From JBQTKD01 sp052389435 (lineage in GTDB: Bacteria > Actinomycetota > Actinomycetes > Sporichthyales > Sporichthyaceae), in NCBI GenBank assembly GCA_052389435.1, contig JBQTIB010000060.1:9125-73124 (forward strand): a stretch of 64,000 nt of DNA, written 5' to 3'. Of the stretch, positions 19,220 to 27,926 are shown piece by piece; position 1 is the first letter of the stretch, and each line of letters begins with the position of its first letter. Position numbers and translations under genes: made by a program. The notes beneath the pieces are model-generated. The model did no database searches, was not told the DNA's origin, and saw nothing but the letters and a program-made list of their open reading frames with translations.

Positions 19220-20457
19220 CGATGCCACTCGCCCGCAGTGCCGTAGTTCGCTCGGGCTCCCCGAGCGTCCCTCGCTCCTCGCTCCTCGACCGCTGCGCGC
19301 ACAACTACCACCCGCTGCCGGTGGTGGTGACCAGCGCGGAGGGCTGCTGGGTAACGGATGTGACGGGGCGTCGGTTCCTGGACTGCCTCGCCGCCTACTC
19401 GGCGCTGAACTTCGGTCACGGCCACCCGGACCTGCTCGCGGCCGCGCGGGACCAACTCGATCGCCTGACGCTGACCAGCCGGGCCTTCGACCACGACGGC
19501 CTCTACGAGTTCTGCGCCGAACTCGGGGATCTCGCGGGCAAGCAGATGACGCTGCCGATGAACACCGGCGCCGAGGCCGTCGAAACCGCGATCAAGGTCG
19601 CCCGCAAGTGGGGCTACACGGTCAAGGGCGTGCCTGCCGGGCAGGCCACGATCGTCGTCGCCGACGGCAACTTCCACGGCCGCACCACCACCATCGTGTC
19701 CTTCTCCACCGACTCCGACGCCCGCGGCGACTTCGGTCCGTTCACCCCCGGCTTCCGCGTCGTTCCCTACGGCGACGCCGCGGCCCTCGAGGCCGCCATC
19801 GACGACACCACCGTCGCGGTTCTGCTCGAACCCATCCAGGGCGAGGCGGGCGTGCTCGTGCCGCCGCCGGGCTACCTGCGGGCGGTTCGCGAGATCTGCA
19901 CCCGTCACCGGGTCCTGTTCGCCGCCGACGAGATCCAGTCCGGCCTCGGCCGCACGGGAGCGACGTTCGCCTGCGAGCACGAGGACGTCGTTCCGGACCT
20001 GTACCTGCTCGGCAAGGCGCTCGGCGGCGGCATCGTGCCCGTCTCCGCGGTCTGCGCGGACGCGGACGTTCTCGGCGTCCTGAAGCCGGGTCAGCACGGC
20101 TCGACCTTCGGCGGCAACCCGTTGGCGTGCGCCGTCGGCCGTGCCGTCGTGCGGCTGCTCTCGACCGGGGAGTTCCAGGCCCGGGCGCGGGCGATGGGCG
20201 AGCACCTCCACGCGCGGTGCAACGCGCTCGGCCCGCTCGGCGTCACCGCCGTCCGCGGCCGCGGCCTGTGGGGCGGGGTGGACGTCGACCCGGCGGGCGC
20301 GACGGGCCGGCAGATCTGCGAACGCCTGATGGACCGCGGCGTGCTGGCCAAGGACACCCACGGCGCCACGATTCGCTTCGCGCCGCCGCTGACCATCGTC
20401 GAGGCCGAGATCGACTGGGCGATGGACGCCCTCGAGGAGGCGTTGCGCGCGTCCTGA
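19216..20457 (+). CDS. rocD: Ornithine--oxo-acid transaminase
   Basis: A 413-aa class III PLP aminotransferase that converts ornithine and 2-oxoglutarate to glutamate semialdehyde and glutamate. MNTGAEAVETAIKVARKWGY (near residue 115), LLEPIQGEAGV, the PLP-site Asp in FAADEIQSGLGRTG and the Schiff-base Lys in LLGKALGGGIVPVS are all present and match RocD/OAT closely. With ddaH it forms a citrulline/ornithine catabolic pair. The 3' end converges on the SirB1-type gene. Confidence 0.95.
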   Translation: MTMPLARSAVVRSGSPSVPRSSLLDRCAHNYHPLPVVVTSAEGCWVTDVTGRRFLDCLAAYSALNFGHGHPDLLAAARDQLDRLTLTSRAFDHDGLYEFCAELGDLAGKQMTLPMNTGAEAVETAIKVARKWGYTVKGVPAGQATIVVADGNFHGRTTTIVSFSTDSDARGDFGPFTPGFRVVPYGDAAALEAAIDDTTVAVLLEPIQGEAGVLVPPPGYLRAVREICTRHRVLFAADEIQSGLGRTGATFACEHEDVVPDLYLLGKALGGGIVPVSAVCADADVLGVLKPGQHGSTFGGNPLACAVGRAVVRLLSTGEFQARARAMGEHLHARCNALGPLGVTAVRGRGLWGGVDVDPAGATGRQICERLMDRGVLAKDTHGATIRFAPPLTIVEAEIDWAMDALEEALRAS

Positions 20458-20474
20458 ACCGACGGCCATCGCAT

Positions 20475-20516
20475 CGTCCGACGAACGGCGTCCCATGGGC
20501 CACGATCCGTCGGACG
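20475..20516. terminator. Hairpin between convergent rocD and SirB1-type genes
   Basis: CGTCCGACG (20475-20483) and its exact complement CGTCGGACG (20508-20516) flank a 24-nt loop. The position between converging genes suits a bidirectional terminator, but there is no T-run. Confidence 0.35.
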
Positions 20517-20554
20517 TTGCGAGGATCTCGGGTCGGGCCCGCCCGCCGTCGCCG

Positions 20555-21403
20555 TCAGTTGAGCCGGGAGCGCGCCGTGCGGGCGTCCTGCCGGGCGCTC
20601 TTGGCGACCAGCGGCTGTTCTTCCTCGACGCGCTCGGCGAAGGTCTCCAACGCCGACGCCGCGCCGGCGAAGTCCCCGGTGCGCGCGAGGGTCTCCCCGT
20701 GCTCGCGGCGCACCTCCTCGGGGCAGTTGGGCATCAGCAGCGACAGTTCCAGCGCCCACAGCCGGGTCTTCACCCGATCGGAGCGGGCCGCCCAGTTGCG
20801 GACGTTCGCCAGGATCCGAAACATCGTCCGCGAGGTGTCCCACGGGCGCAGGTCCCGGGCGGTCGGCTGATGGCCCACCGCCCGGTAGACCGCGGCCACG
20901 GGGAAGGGCGTGCCGCCGGCGAACGGGTCGACCAGCACGAACGGCGCCCGCTCGGCCGCGACCGGTTCGACCAGCGACCCCGCGGCCTCGTGGTCGCCGA
21001 TGCCGACGACGAAGTGGCCGGGCAGACCGATGCCGTGGGCCGGCACGTTCAGCCGGCGCGCGACCTCCAACCAGACCACCGACAACAGGATCGGCAGGCC
21101 GCGACGACGCCCGAGCACCTCGTGCAGCAGCGAGGAGCGCAGATCCTCGTAGTCCGTGGGCGATCCCGCGAAGCCGACGTCTCCGCCGAGCGTCGCGCGC
21201 AGGTGACGGCCGATCGCCGCCGGACCGGCGTCCCCCGACAGCCCGGCCTCGACGATCTGCGCCAGTTGATCGAGCCGGGCGCGGAACGCGGCGACGTCGA
21301 GATCGCCCTGGACCTCCGCGCCCATCAGCAGGCACGGCAGGTCCAACGGCCCCGTGGGATCGCTGGCGGCCGCGACGAACTCGGCCCGGCGTTCCAGGCT
21401 CAC
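20555..21403 (-). CDS. SirB1-type transglutaminase-like domain protein
   Basis: A 282-aa protein. Residues about 30-200 form the SirB1 N-terminal transglutaminase-like domain, with LLHEVLGRRRGLPILLSVVWLEVARRLNV and GHFVVGIGD (a catalytic-type His). The Cys usual in transglutaminases is replaced in this stretch, as in most of the family. Residues about 210-275 are TPR-like helices. Function is unknown. GTG 21401-21403 overlaps the acetyltransferase stop (GTGA), so the two are coupled. Confidence 0.87.
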   Translation of the reverse strand: MSLERRAEFVAAASDPTGPLDLPCLLMGAEVQGDLDVAAFRARLDQLAQIVEAGLSGDAGPAAIGRHLRATLGGDVGFAGSPTDYEDLRSSLLHEVLGRRRGLPILLSVVWLEVARRLNVPAHGIGLPGHFVVGIGDHEAAGSLVEPVAAERAPFVLVDPFAGGTPFPVAAVYRAVGHQPTARDLRPWDTSRTMFRILANVRNWAARSDRVKTRLWALELSLLMPNCPEEVRREHGETLARTGDFAGAASALETFAERVEEEQPLVAKSARQDARTARSRLN

Positions 21404-22374
21404 GACGGGGCCACCCGATACCGGTACACGTGGTGCACGGACAGGCCCAGACGGTCGTACAGGGCCCGTGCGGGCTCGTTGGCGCTGGAGACCTGCAGGT
21501 AGGCGTGCCGGGCGCCCTGCGCGGCGCCGTGCGCAACGAGGGACTGCACGATCTGGCGCGCCAGTCCCCGGCGGCGGGCCGCGGGGCGGGTCTCCACGGT
21601 GGTGACGCCGACCCACCCGCGTTCGACGGTCGCCCGACCGATGGCCACCACCTCGCGCTCGAGGCGCACCTCGGCGAACACGGCCGACTCCGGAGCCGTC
21701 AGCACGCGTACGCCGACTTCCGGGACGGCGCCGTCGGCCCCGCACGCGTCGAGCCACTCGGCGCTGGGCGCCGCGGTGAGCCGGACGGGCGGAAGTTCGC
21801 GCGACGGCCCGTCGAGCGCCGCGACGTCCGCGGTCAGCATCAGCACCTCGTGGTTGTCCGGCGGGCCGGTCCAACCGCGCTCGCACAGGGCGGCCTCCAG
21901 CGCCGGCACGACGGGCAGCGCGAGGCTGAACCGGGCGGGCAGGCCGCGTTCGGCGTACCAGTCCCGCACGAAGCCGAGGGCCTGCTCGAGCGGGAGCCCG
22001 GGGTCGCCGAGGGCCAGCACCGAGTTGGCGCGCATCGTCCACCCCGACCCGGACCGGAGCAGCCAGTCTCCCAGCGGATGGGTCTGGGGAGCGGGCCAGC
22101 CGAGCGCCGCGACCTCCTGCAGGTCGCGCGGGGAGACCTGGGAGTGGGTGCGGGCGATCGCCGGCCGCGGAGGTACCCGCTTGCCCGCGATCAGGGTGTC
22201 CTCGGCGATCTCGACGACGCTTCCGTCCCGGCGCTGTACCGCGAGGGTCCCGTCCGACCAGCGCACGAGCACCCCGACGGCGTCCGACATGCCGCCCTCC
22301 GGAAGCAGCCGGCGCACCGAAACCCGAGCGCCGACGTCCTCCGGAGTGATGGAGTGAGCAAGACGCCACAGCAC
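21400..22374 (-). CDS. GNAT family N-acetyltransferase (cg3035/Rv0428c-like)
   Basis: A 324-aa protein. An N-terminal domain of about 75 residues with SH3-like strands (GVLVRWSDGTLAVQRRDGSVV) precedes a GNAT fold, whose acetyl-CoA motif V-E-T-R-P-A-A-R-R-R-G-L-A is near residue 270. The C-terminal YRYR fits a two-domain actinobacterial GNAT family exemplified by Rv0428c. The acceptor is unknown. GTG 22372-22374 is preceded by a G-rich ribosome site (GGGGGG, 5 nt away). It diverges from fdxA. Confidence 0.87.
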   Translation of the reverse strand: MLWRLAHSITPEDVGARVSVRRLLPEGGMSDAVGVLVRWSDGTLAVQRRDGSVVEIAEDTLIAGKRVPPRPAIARTHSQVSPRDLQEVAALGWPAPQTHPLGDWLLRSGSGWTMRANSVLALGDPGLPLEQALGFVRDWYAERGLPARFSLALPVVPALEAALCERGWTGPPDNHEVLMLTADVAALDGPSRELPPVRLTAAPSAEWLDACGADGAVPEVGVRVLTAPESAVFAEVRLEREVVAIGRATVERGWVGVTTVETRPAARRRGLARQIVQSLVAHGAAQGARHAYLQVSSANEPARALYDRLGLSVHHVYRYRVAPS

Positions 22375-22413
22375 TTTGCCCCCCCGTTTGTCTCCGGACT
22401 CGCTCCTGCCGGC

Positions 22414-22419
22414 GATACT
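22414..22419 (+). promoter_or_regulatory. Candidate -10 element GATACT upstream of fdxA
   Basis: GATACT in the 123-bp divergent region is the same hexamer found upstream of two LCP genes. It lies about 80 nt before the fdxA start. No clear -35 box is visible. Confidence 0.3.
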
Positions 22420-22497
22420 AGGTGCGAGTTGCCGATCGACGTCGCACCGTCGAAGGGGCGCTGCTCGGGGCCCGTGCCTGCAAGGAGGAACCCACCC

Positions 22498-22824
22498 GTG
22501 ACGTACGTGATCGCTCAGCCCTGCGTTGACCTGAAGGACAAGGCCTGCATCGAAGAGTGTCCGGTCGACTGCATCTACGAGGGCGAGCGGATGCTCTACA
22601 TCCACCCCGACGAGTGCGTCGACTGCGGCGCCTGCGAGCCGGTGTGCCCGGTCGAGGCCATCTACTACGAGGACGACGTCCCCGACCAGTGGAAGGACTT
22701 CTACAAGGCCAACGTCGAGTTCTTCGACGACCTCGGCTCGCCCGGCGGCGCCGCCAAGATGGGCCTGATCAACCGGGACCACGCCGTGGTGAGCGCCCTG
22801 CCCAAGCAGGAGCACGACGAGTGA
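22498..22824 (+). CDS. fdxA: 7Fe ferredoxin (3Fe-4S/4Fe-4S)
   Basis: A 108-aa soluble electron carrier. The first cysteine cluster (CVDLKDKACIEECPVDC) has the spacing of a 3Fe-4S/4Fe-4S pair, and the second block CVDCGACEPVCPVEA completes the set. The C-terminal half (KDFYKANVEFFDDLGSPGGA) is the extension typical of mycobacterial FdxA/FdxC. A near-perfect AAGGAGGAA lies 7 nt before GTG 22498, implying strong translation. dapC follows after 10 nt, the same order as in mycobacteria. Confidence 0.96.
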   Translation: MTYVIAQPCVDLKDKACIEECPVDCIYEGERMLYIHPDECVDCGACEPVCPVEAIYYEDDVPDQWKDFYKANVEFFDDLGSPGGAAKMGLINRDHAVVSALPKQEHDE

Positions 22825-22834
22825 GTCCCACCCG

Positions 22835-23929
22835 GTGAGGCTTCCCGACTTTCCCTGGGACCGCCTGATTCCGGCCAAGGAACGCGCGAGCGCAGTCGAG
22901 GGCGGCCTCGTCGACCTCTCGGTCGGTACGCCGGTCGACCCTGCCCCGAAGGTGGTGCAGGACGCGCTGGCGGCCGCCGCGAACGCCCCGGGGTACCCGC
23001 TCACCGCGGGCACCCCGGCGCTTCGAGAGGCCATCGCCGCGTTCCTGACCGGGCGTTTCGGCGCCCGCGGGGTCGGTGCCGGGAACGTGCTGCCGACGAT
23101 CGGGTCGAAGGAACTCGTCGCGACCCTGCCCGGCCTGCTCGGGCTCGGGCCGGGGGACGTCGTGGCACACCCGCCGCTGGCCTACCCGACCTACGACGTC
23201 GGCGCGCGGCTGTGCGGGGCCACCCCCGTGCCCGCGGACGACCCGGCCGGGCTCGACGCGGCCGCGAGGCGGGGAAGGGTTCGGCTGGTCTGGGCCAACT
23301 CGCCCGCGAACCCGTCCGGTCGCGTCCAGACGCCCGCGCAGTTGCGGGCGCTGATCGCCTGGGCACGCGAGCACGACGCGGTCCTGGTCTCCGACGAGTG
23401 CTACGCCGAGTTCGGCTGGGACGCCGACCCGGTCTCGGTCCTGCACCCGGACCTGTCCGGCGGTCGGCTCGACGGCCTGCTGGCCGTGCACTCGCTGTCC
23501 AAGCGCTCGAACCTGGCCGGGTACCGCGCGGCGTTCGTCGCCGGCGACGCCGCCCTGATCGCCGACCTGCTCGAGATCCGCAAACACGCCGGAATGATGG
23601 TGCCCGCCCCGGTGCAGGCGGCGACGATCGCGGCCCTCGCGGACACCGAGCACGTCTCGGAGCAGCGGGAGCGGTACGCCGAGCGTCGCGCCGTGCTGCG
23701 GCCCGCGCTGGAGGCGGCGGGCTTTCGCATCGAGTACTCCAACGCCGGGCTCTACCTGTGGGCCACGCGCGAGGAGGACTGCTGGACCAGCGTCGACTGG
23801 CTCGCGGCACGCGGCATCCTGGTGGCGCCGGGAGAGTTCTACGGCGCGGCGGGCCGACGGCACGTTCGCGTGGCGCTCACCGCCACGGACGAGCGGATCG
23901 CAGCGGGCGTGGCGCGCCTCGGCGGCTAG
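22835..23929 (+). CDS. dapC: Succinyldiaminopimelate transaminase
   Basis: A 364-aa class I/II PLP aminotransferase. The PLP lysine is in HSLSKRSNLAGYRAAF (near residue 222), with NSPANPSGRV and SDECYAEFGWD earlier. Close agreement with actinobacterial DapC and the position after fdxA support the transfer of an amino group to N-succinyl-2-amino-6-oxopimelate in diaminopimelate/lysine synthesis. dapD and dapE lie 4-6 kb downstream. The stop overlaps the convergent small gene by CTAG. Confidence 0.94.
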   Translation: MRLPDFPWDRLIPAKERASAVEGGLVDLSVGTPVDPAPKVVQDALAAAANAPGYPLTAGTPALREAIAAFLTGRFGARGVGAGNVLPTIGSKELVATLPGLLGLGPGDVVAHPPLAYPTYDVGARLCGATPVPADDPAGLDAAARRGRVRLVWANSPANPSGRVQTPAQLRALIAWAREHDAVLVSDECYAEFGWDADPVSVLHPDLSGGRLDGLLAVHSLSKRSNLAGYRAAFVAGDAALIADLLEIRKHAGMMVPAPVQAATIAALADTEHVSEQRERYAERRAVLRPALEAAGFRIEYSNAGLYLWATREEDCWTSVDWLAARGILVAPGEFYGAAGRRHVRVALTATDERIAAGVARLGG

Positions 23930-24114
23930 CCCGCCGCGACGATGACCACGAAGGCGATCACCGCGATCGCCAGCGCGACCAGGGCGACGACGATCGGGCC
24001 CTTGGAGCCGGCCTTCTCCTCGTAGTGCTCGGCGCTGTTGACGAACGCCCGGAACATGGCGGTGTCGCCGCCGTGCGGCTCGCCGCCTCTGTTGTCACTG
24101 TCGATCTCGGCCAT
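23926..24114 (-). CDS. Small single-pass membrane protein
   Basis: A 62-aa protein with an acidic, Gly-rich N-terminus (MAEIDSDNRGGEPHGG), an amphipathic stretch FRAFVNSAEHYEEKAG and one C-terminal helix (residues about 40-61). I do not recognise the family. Conserved-looking codon use, a clean ATG and tight spacing suggest a real gene. It sits between dapC and the sortase gene. Confidence 0.65.
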   Translation of the reverse strand: MAEIDSDNRGGEPHGGDTAMFRAFVNSAEHYEEKAGSKGPIVVALVALAIAVIAFVVIVAAG

Positions 24115-24204
24115 AGCGCGACGATAGACCCCGATGCCGGACGCGGCAGGCGTACGACACAACTCGGCAAAGCGCTGCGCCGTTGGGAACGGCGGCGGGC
24201 GCGG

Positions 24205-25164
24205 CTAGTCGTAGGCGCGCGGGTCGTAGGCCGGTTCCTCGACGTAGACCGTCCGCGGCTTCTCCTCGCGACGCGGCTGCGGAGCGGGGCGGTACTGCCG
24301 GGCCGGCGCAGCCGGCGCGGGCCGCTCCACGCGAGGCGCCGGTGTGGGCGCGGGATCGGGCTCGGGACCGGGCAGCGTCCGGATCGAATCGGCCACCGGG
24401 GCCGGGTCGGGGTTCCGCGGCGACGGGGGCGGCGGGTCCTCGGGCGGGGACGAGGTGCCGATGAGGTCGGCGAACACCACGACGTTGTGCGTGTACCCGG
24501 CGTCCTGCGAATACGCCCCGCCGCAGGTGACCAGGCGCAGGACGGAGGTGGCGCTCGGCCCGTAGACCGCGTTGGTGGGGAAGGCGTCGCGCGGATACGT
24601 GGCGACCTCGGTGACGCGATAGGCGACCACGCTGCCGTCGGAGCGAACGATCCGGGCGACGTCGCCGGCGTGCAGCGCACCGAGGTTGTAGAACACGGCG
24701 GGGGCGTCGGGGGCGTCGAGGTGGCCGACGATCACCGACGGGCCGACCTCCCCGGGGCTCGACAGCCCGCGGTACCAGCCGGCGGGCGCGTCGCGGTCGT
24801 CCGGTGGAACCTCGAGGGTGCCGTCCGGAGCGAGGCCGAGTTCCATCAGCGAGGTGTCGATCCCCACCCGGGAAATCGTCAGCCGGGTCGGCGCCGAGCG
24901 GTCCATGGACTCCAGCGGCAGCCGAGCCAGGGTGGGGTCCCCGCCGAGATCAGCCTGCAAACGGAGCGCCGCCTCGTCGATCGCGGCGGCCTCGGCCGCC
25001 GAGAGCGCGGCGGGAGCAGGCGGATCCTCCTCGCCGATGCCGAGTCCCACGGCGACGGCCGTCAGCCCGAGGGCCCCCAGCCCGCCCGCAAGGATCAGCC
25101 GAACGAGCCGACGCCGCCCGGAGGAACCGTCCGCGGAGGACGGTCCGGGCGGCGCCGGGTCCAT
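24205..25164 (-). CDS. Class F sortase
   Basis: A 319-aa membrane-anchored transpeptidase. A cytoplasmic N-terminus, a helix at residues about 20-43 and a sortase barrel (about 95-235) are visible. Catalytic His148 lies in VGHLD and Cys214 in LVTCGG. The Arg usually found one strand after Cys is not obvious: the segment reads GYTHNVVVFA. The C-terminal 80 residues are a Pro/Arg-rich tail. Class F sortases join proteins with LPXTG-like signals to the cell envelope. The gene begins 5 nt after the stop of its probable substrate. Confidence 0.92.
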   Translation of the reverse strand: MDPAPPGPSSADGSSGRRRLVRLILAGGLGALGLTAVAVGLGIGEEDPPAPAALSAAEAAAIDEAALRLQADLGGDPTLARLPLESMDRSAPTRLTISRVGIDTSLMELGLAPDGTLEVPPDDRDAPAGWYRGLSSPGEVGPSVIVGHLDAPDAPAVFYNLGALHAGDVARIVRSDGSVVAYRVTEVATYPRDAFPTNAVYGPSATSVLRLVTCGGAYSQDAGYTHNVVVFADLIGTSSPPEDPPPPSPRNPDPAPVADSIRTLPGPEPDPAPTPAPRVERPAPAAPARQYRPAPQPRREEKPRTVYVEEPAYDPRAYD

Positions 25165-25169
25165 CTGGA

Positions 25170-26138
25170 TCAGTTCTGCGGACGACGGCGGCGCATCGTC
25201 GATCCGCCGACGGCGGCGGCTGCGAGGAGCGCAGCGAGACCGCCGAGAAGGATCGCGGTGTTGCCGGAGTCCGCGGTTCCGCCGGCGCCGGTGGCCGGGG
25301 CGCCGCTGGGCACCTCGGCCGGCATCGACGGATCCGACGTGGCGGCGGCGGAGGGCCTGCCGGTCGCCGACGCGCTCGGGGTCGTGCTCTGGCCCGGCGC
25401 GACGACGCCGCCAGGCATGCCCTGGCTGCCGACCGACGGCTTGGCCGACGCGCTCGCGGCGCTGGTCGGAGCCACGGCGGACGCCGTCGCCGGCTTGCCG
25501 CTCGGGCTGGCAGAGGCGGTGGGCAGGACCGCGGGCTTGCCCGCGACACCGACGTCGGTGCTGCCGCTGCCGGACGCCGAACCGCTGCCGGAGCCGCTGC
25601 CGGACGCGCTGCCGGAGGCCGAGCCGCTGCCGGAGGCGCTCCCGGACGTGGAGCCGGACGCCGCGCCGCTTCCGGCCGCGGTCGCCGCCGAGGACGGCGT
25701 GCCGACGACGGCTGCGGAGCTGGGCTTGGAACTGGTCGTCGCCGCCGCGGTGGCGGCGGCGGACGGCTTGACCGAGGTGCCCGCCGCCGGGGTCGACGGC
25801 TTGACCGACGCCGCCGGGGAGGCGGTGGACGGCCTGACCGAAGCGGCTGCACTGGCCGAGGGCCGTGCGGAGGCGGTCGCGGGCCTGGCCGAGGACGAAG
25901 CCGTGGCCGATGCGGTGACCGAGGGCGTACTGGACGCCGGCGGAACCACGACCGGCGGCGCGACGGCCGGCGGATTCGCCGTCGGCGTCGTCGTGTCGTT
26001 CCCGGCCTTGATGCCGATCAAGGTCAAGACAGTGGCGAGCACCGCGATCGCAACCACGGCGCCCACCACCCAGGCGGTGTTGTTGGGCTGATCACCGCTC
26101 GGCGCGCCGTCGGGCGCGGCTTCCGGGTCGTGGGCCAT
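25170..26138 (-). CDS. Ser/Ala/Thr-rich surface protein, probable sortase substrate
   Basis: A 322-aa protein. An N-terminal membrane segment (residues about 22-45) lacks a clear signal-peptidase site. A long low-complexity Ser/Ala/Thr/Pro/Gly region follows, with Ser-Gly repeats near residues 165-195. The C-terminus has the layout of a sorting signal: APATG at 280-284, a hydrophobic helix (about 295-312) and RRRR at 316-319. APATG departs from LPXTG only at the first residue. Location directly before the class F sortase supports a substrate-enzyme pair. ATG 26136-26138 has GGAG 6 nt upstream. Confidence 0.82.
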   Translation of the reverse strand: MAHDPEAAPDGAPSGDQPNNTAWVVGAVVAIAVLATVLTLIGIKAGNDTTTPTANPPAVAPPVVVPPASSTPSVTASATASSSARPATASARPSASAAASVRPSTASPAASVKPSTPAAGTSVKPSAAATAAATTSSKPSSAAVVGTPSSAATAAGSGAASGSTSGSASGSGSASGSASGSGSGSGSASGSGSTDVGVAGKPAVLPTASASPSGKPATASAVAPTSAASASAKPSVGSQGMPGGVVAPGQSTTPSASATGRPSAAATSDPSMPAEVPSGAPATGAGGTADSGNTAILLGGLAALLAAAAVGGSTMRRRRPQN

Positions 26139-26163
26139 GTCTACTCCAGACGAACAAGCAGAG

Positions 26164-26182
26164 AAGTGAACAGGGTTCACTT
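26164..26182. promoter_or_regulatory. Operator-like palindrome AAGTGAAC-AGG-GTTCACTT over a -10 box
   Basis: Eight-base perfect arms with a 3-bp centre overlap a minus-strand TAAAGT (26179-26184), a TANNNT -10 element that would start the substrate-sortase mRNA about 35 nt before its ATG. A repressor bound here should block the promoter; the regulator is not identifiable. Confidence 0.5.
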
Positions 26183-26276
26183 TAGGTTGCGCCTGGGCAC
26201 TTTTTCACCGGTGCCAAGCCGGATAATGCTCTCATTTCGTGCGTTACCGCAGGTTCAAGCCCAAACCCGCACTAGA

Positions 26277-27197
26277 TCATCGGACTTCGAAATCCACGTA
26301 ACTCGCGGCCATGATCAACTCACTTTGGGCAACATCGCTCCGGGCTTCGGGTTGCCAGCCCTTCTGCGAACGCCCAAGCCGCCATTCCCGCCCACCGAAA
26401 CGCACCCGGTCGACGTCCAGCGAATGGGCCTTCGCGACCAGCCACGAGGCGCCGGCCCAGCCGACGCGATCCGCTCCGGCCGCCTCGCCGGTGAAGCGCA
26501 CGCGGACCGTCTTGGGGGTGGGAGCGGCGACGAGGGCCACCTCCTGCGGTCCGAACGCCGCCTGCAGTTCCCGCAGTGCCTGCTCCGCGCGCGGCGTGCG
26601 TCCGTTCGGGCCCGCCTCCTCCGTCTCGACGTCGGCCCTGCGCAGCGCGCAGGAGAACGACCCCGGGGAGTAGCCCATGAGCGCCGAGGCCAGTACCCGG
26701 GCCCGCGGTTCGTGCTTGTCGTAGGCGTCGGGAAAGCCGCTGCGCTGCACCGCCTGGGCCGCGTCGCCGATGTTCATCGTGCGGTAGTCCTCGAGCTTGA
26801 CCAGGGCGTCGAAGAACTTGCCCGCCGCGTACACCGGGTCCTGGACCTGCGACTCGCTGCCCCACCCCTGCGACGGTCGCTGTTGGAACAGGCCGAGGGA
26901 GTCCCGGTCGCCGTAGTCGAGATTGCGCAGGCCCGACTCCTGCAGGGTGGTGGCCAAGGCGATGGTCGTGGCCCGCGCCGGCAGGTCCCGCCGGGTGGCC
27001 ACCGCGGCGATCGTCGCGGCGTGACCGGCCTGCTCCAGGCTCACCCGCACTGTCGTCCCGGCGGCCGTTGCGGTGCAGGCCTGGGTGAACACCACGTGCT
27101 CCGAGGCGAGCTTGACCGTCACCGCGCCGACGAGCAGGAGCAGCGAGAACGCGCTCGCCGCCACGGTCACCCGACGGGCCCGACGGGTCAGCGGCAC
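26277..27197 (-). CDS. Secreted lysozyme-like (transglycosylase-fold) protein
   Basis: A 306-aa protein. The N-terminus has Arg residues, a hydrophobic helix (about 12-32) and a mature region with FTQACTATAAG. The segment TTLQESGLRNLDYGDRDSLGLFQQRPSQGWG (residues about 84-114) places a Glu and an S-x-GLFQQRP-x-x-GWG motif as in goose-type or soluble lytic transglycosylase folds, and Q-D-P-x-Y-A-A-x-x-F follows. This is a frequent actinobacterial exported family, sometimes mislabelled heavy-metal transporter. It may cut peptidoglycan. GTG 27195-27197 has a poor ribosome site. Confidence 0.8.
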   Translation of the reverse strand: MPLTRRARRVTVAASAFSLLLLVGAVTVKLASEHVVFTQACTATAAGTTVRVSLEQAGHAATIAAVATRRDLPARATTIALATTLQESGLRNLDYGDRDSLGLFQQRPSQGWGSESQVQDPVYAAGKFFDALVKLEDYRTMNIGDAAQAVQRSGFPDAYDKHEPRARVLASALMGYSPGSFSCALRRADVETEEAGPNGRTPRAEQALRELQAAFGPQEVALVAAPTPKTVRVRFTGEAAGADRVGWAGASWLVAKAHSLDVDRVRFGGREWRLGRSQKGWQPEARSDVAQSELIMAASYVDFEVR

Positions 27198-27277
27198 GTC
27201 GATCCGACCCGTGTGACGTTTCTTCTCACACCTGGCGGCAGGGTTGCGGCGGGCGCGCCACGGGACAGAATCGCGCC

Positions 27278-27868
27278 ATGGACAACGGTGTCGTGGGTGT
27301 CGGGTACGAAGGTCGTTCGGTCGACGAGTTCGTCGCGCTGCTCCAACGGGAGGGCGTGCAGGTTCTCGTCGACGCCCGGCTCATCCCTCGGTGCAGCCGT
27401 CGCGGGTTCAGCCGGCACGCGCTCGCCGAGATCCTCGAGCCGCTCGGCATCTCCTACGTGCACTACGAGATTCTCGGCGTGCCCGAGTTCGACCAGGTCG
27501 GCTTTCGGGGCGACCGCGCGTCGGTCGCCGCGGCGACGGCGCGGTATCGGGCACGGCTCGGCACCGCGGCGGCGCAGCGCGTCGTCCGCGACCTGATCGC
27601 CGTCGCCCGAGTGCGGCGGGTCGGCGTCATGACGATGTTCGCCGATCCCGAGCGGTGCCACCGCGGCGCGCTGATGGCCGAGATCGAGCGTCGGACGCCG
27701 GTTGCCGCGCCCATCGACGACGTGCTCGCCGAGTTCGCGAGGCCTGCCGAGCGAACCGACGGGCACTGTGCGGTTCCCGAACCGGAGCCGGTCGCGGTGG
27801 ACGCCCGCACCAAGGTCGAGCAGGACATCGACGCACTGCTCGCCGAGTTCGAGGCCAGCAGGAGCTAG
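27278..27868 (+). CDS. DUF488 family protein
   Basis: A 196-aa cytoplasmic protein opening with GVGYEGRSVDEFVALLQREGVQVLVDAR and continuing with P-R-C-S-R-R-G-F-S; MFADPERCHR near residue 127 is the conserved Cys-His-Arg block of DUF488. The family fold suggests nucleic-acid or nucleotide binding, but no reaction is known. The last about 50 residues are acidic. CAGAAT lies 6 nt before the ATG and no Shine-Dalgarno site is seen, so it may be leaderless. Confidence 0.88.
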   Translation: MDNGVVGVGYEGRSVDEFVALLQREGVQVLVDARLIPRCSRRGFSRHALAEILEPLGISYVHYEILGVPEFDQVGFRGDRASVAAATARYRARLGTAAAQRVVRDLIAVARVRRVGVMTMFADPERCHRGALMAEIERRTPVAAPIDDVLAEFARPAERTDGHCAVPEPEPVAVDARTKVEQDIDALLAEFEASRS

Positions 27869-27926
27869 GGCGTCGCGTTCCCGTCGAGCGGCGGGACCGA
27901 GCCGAACGCTCCGCGGCCGCGCGTGC

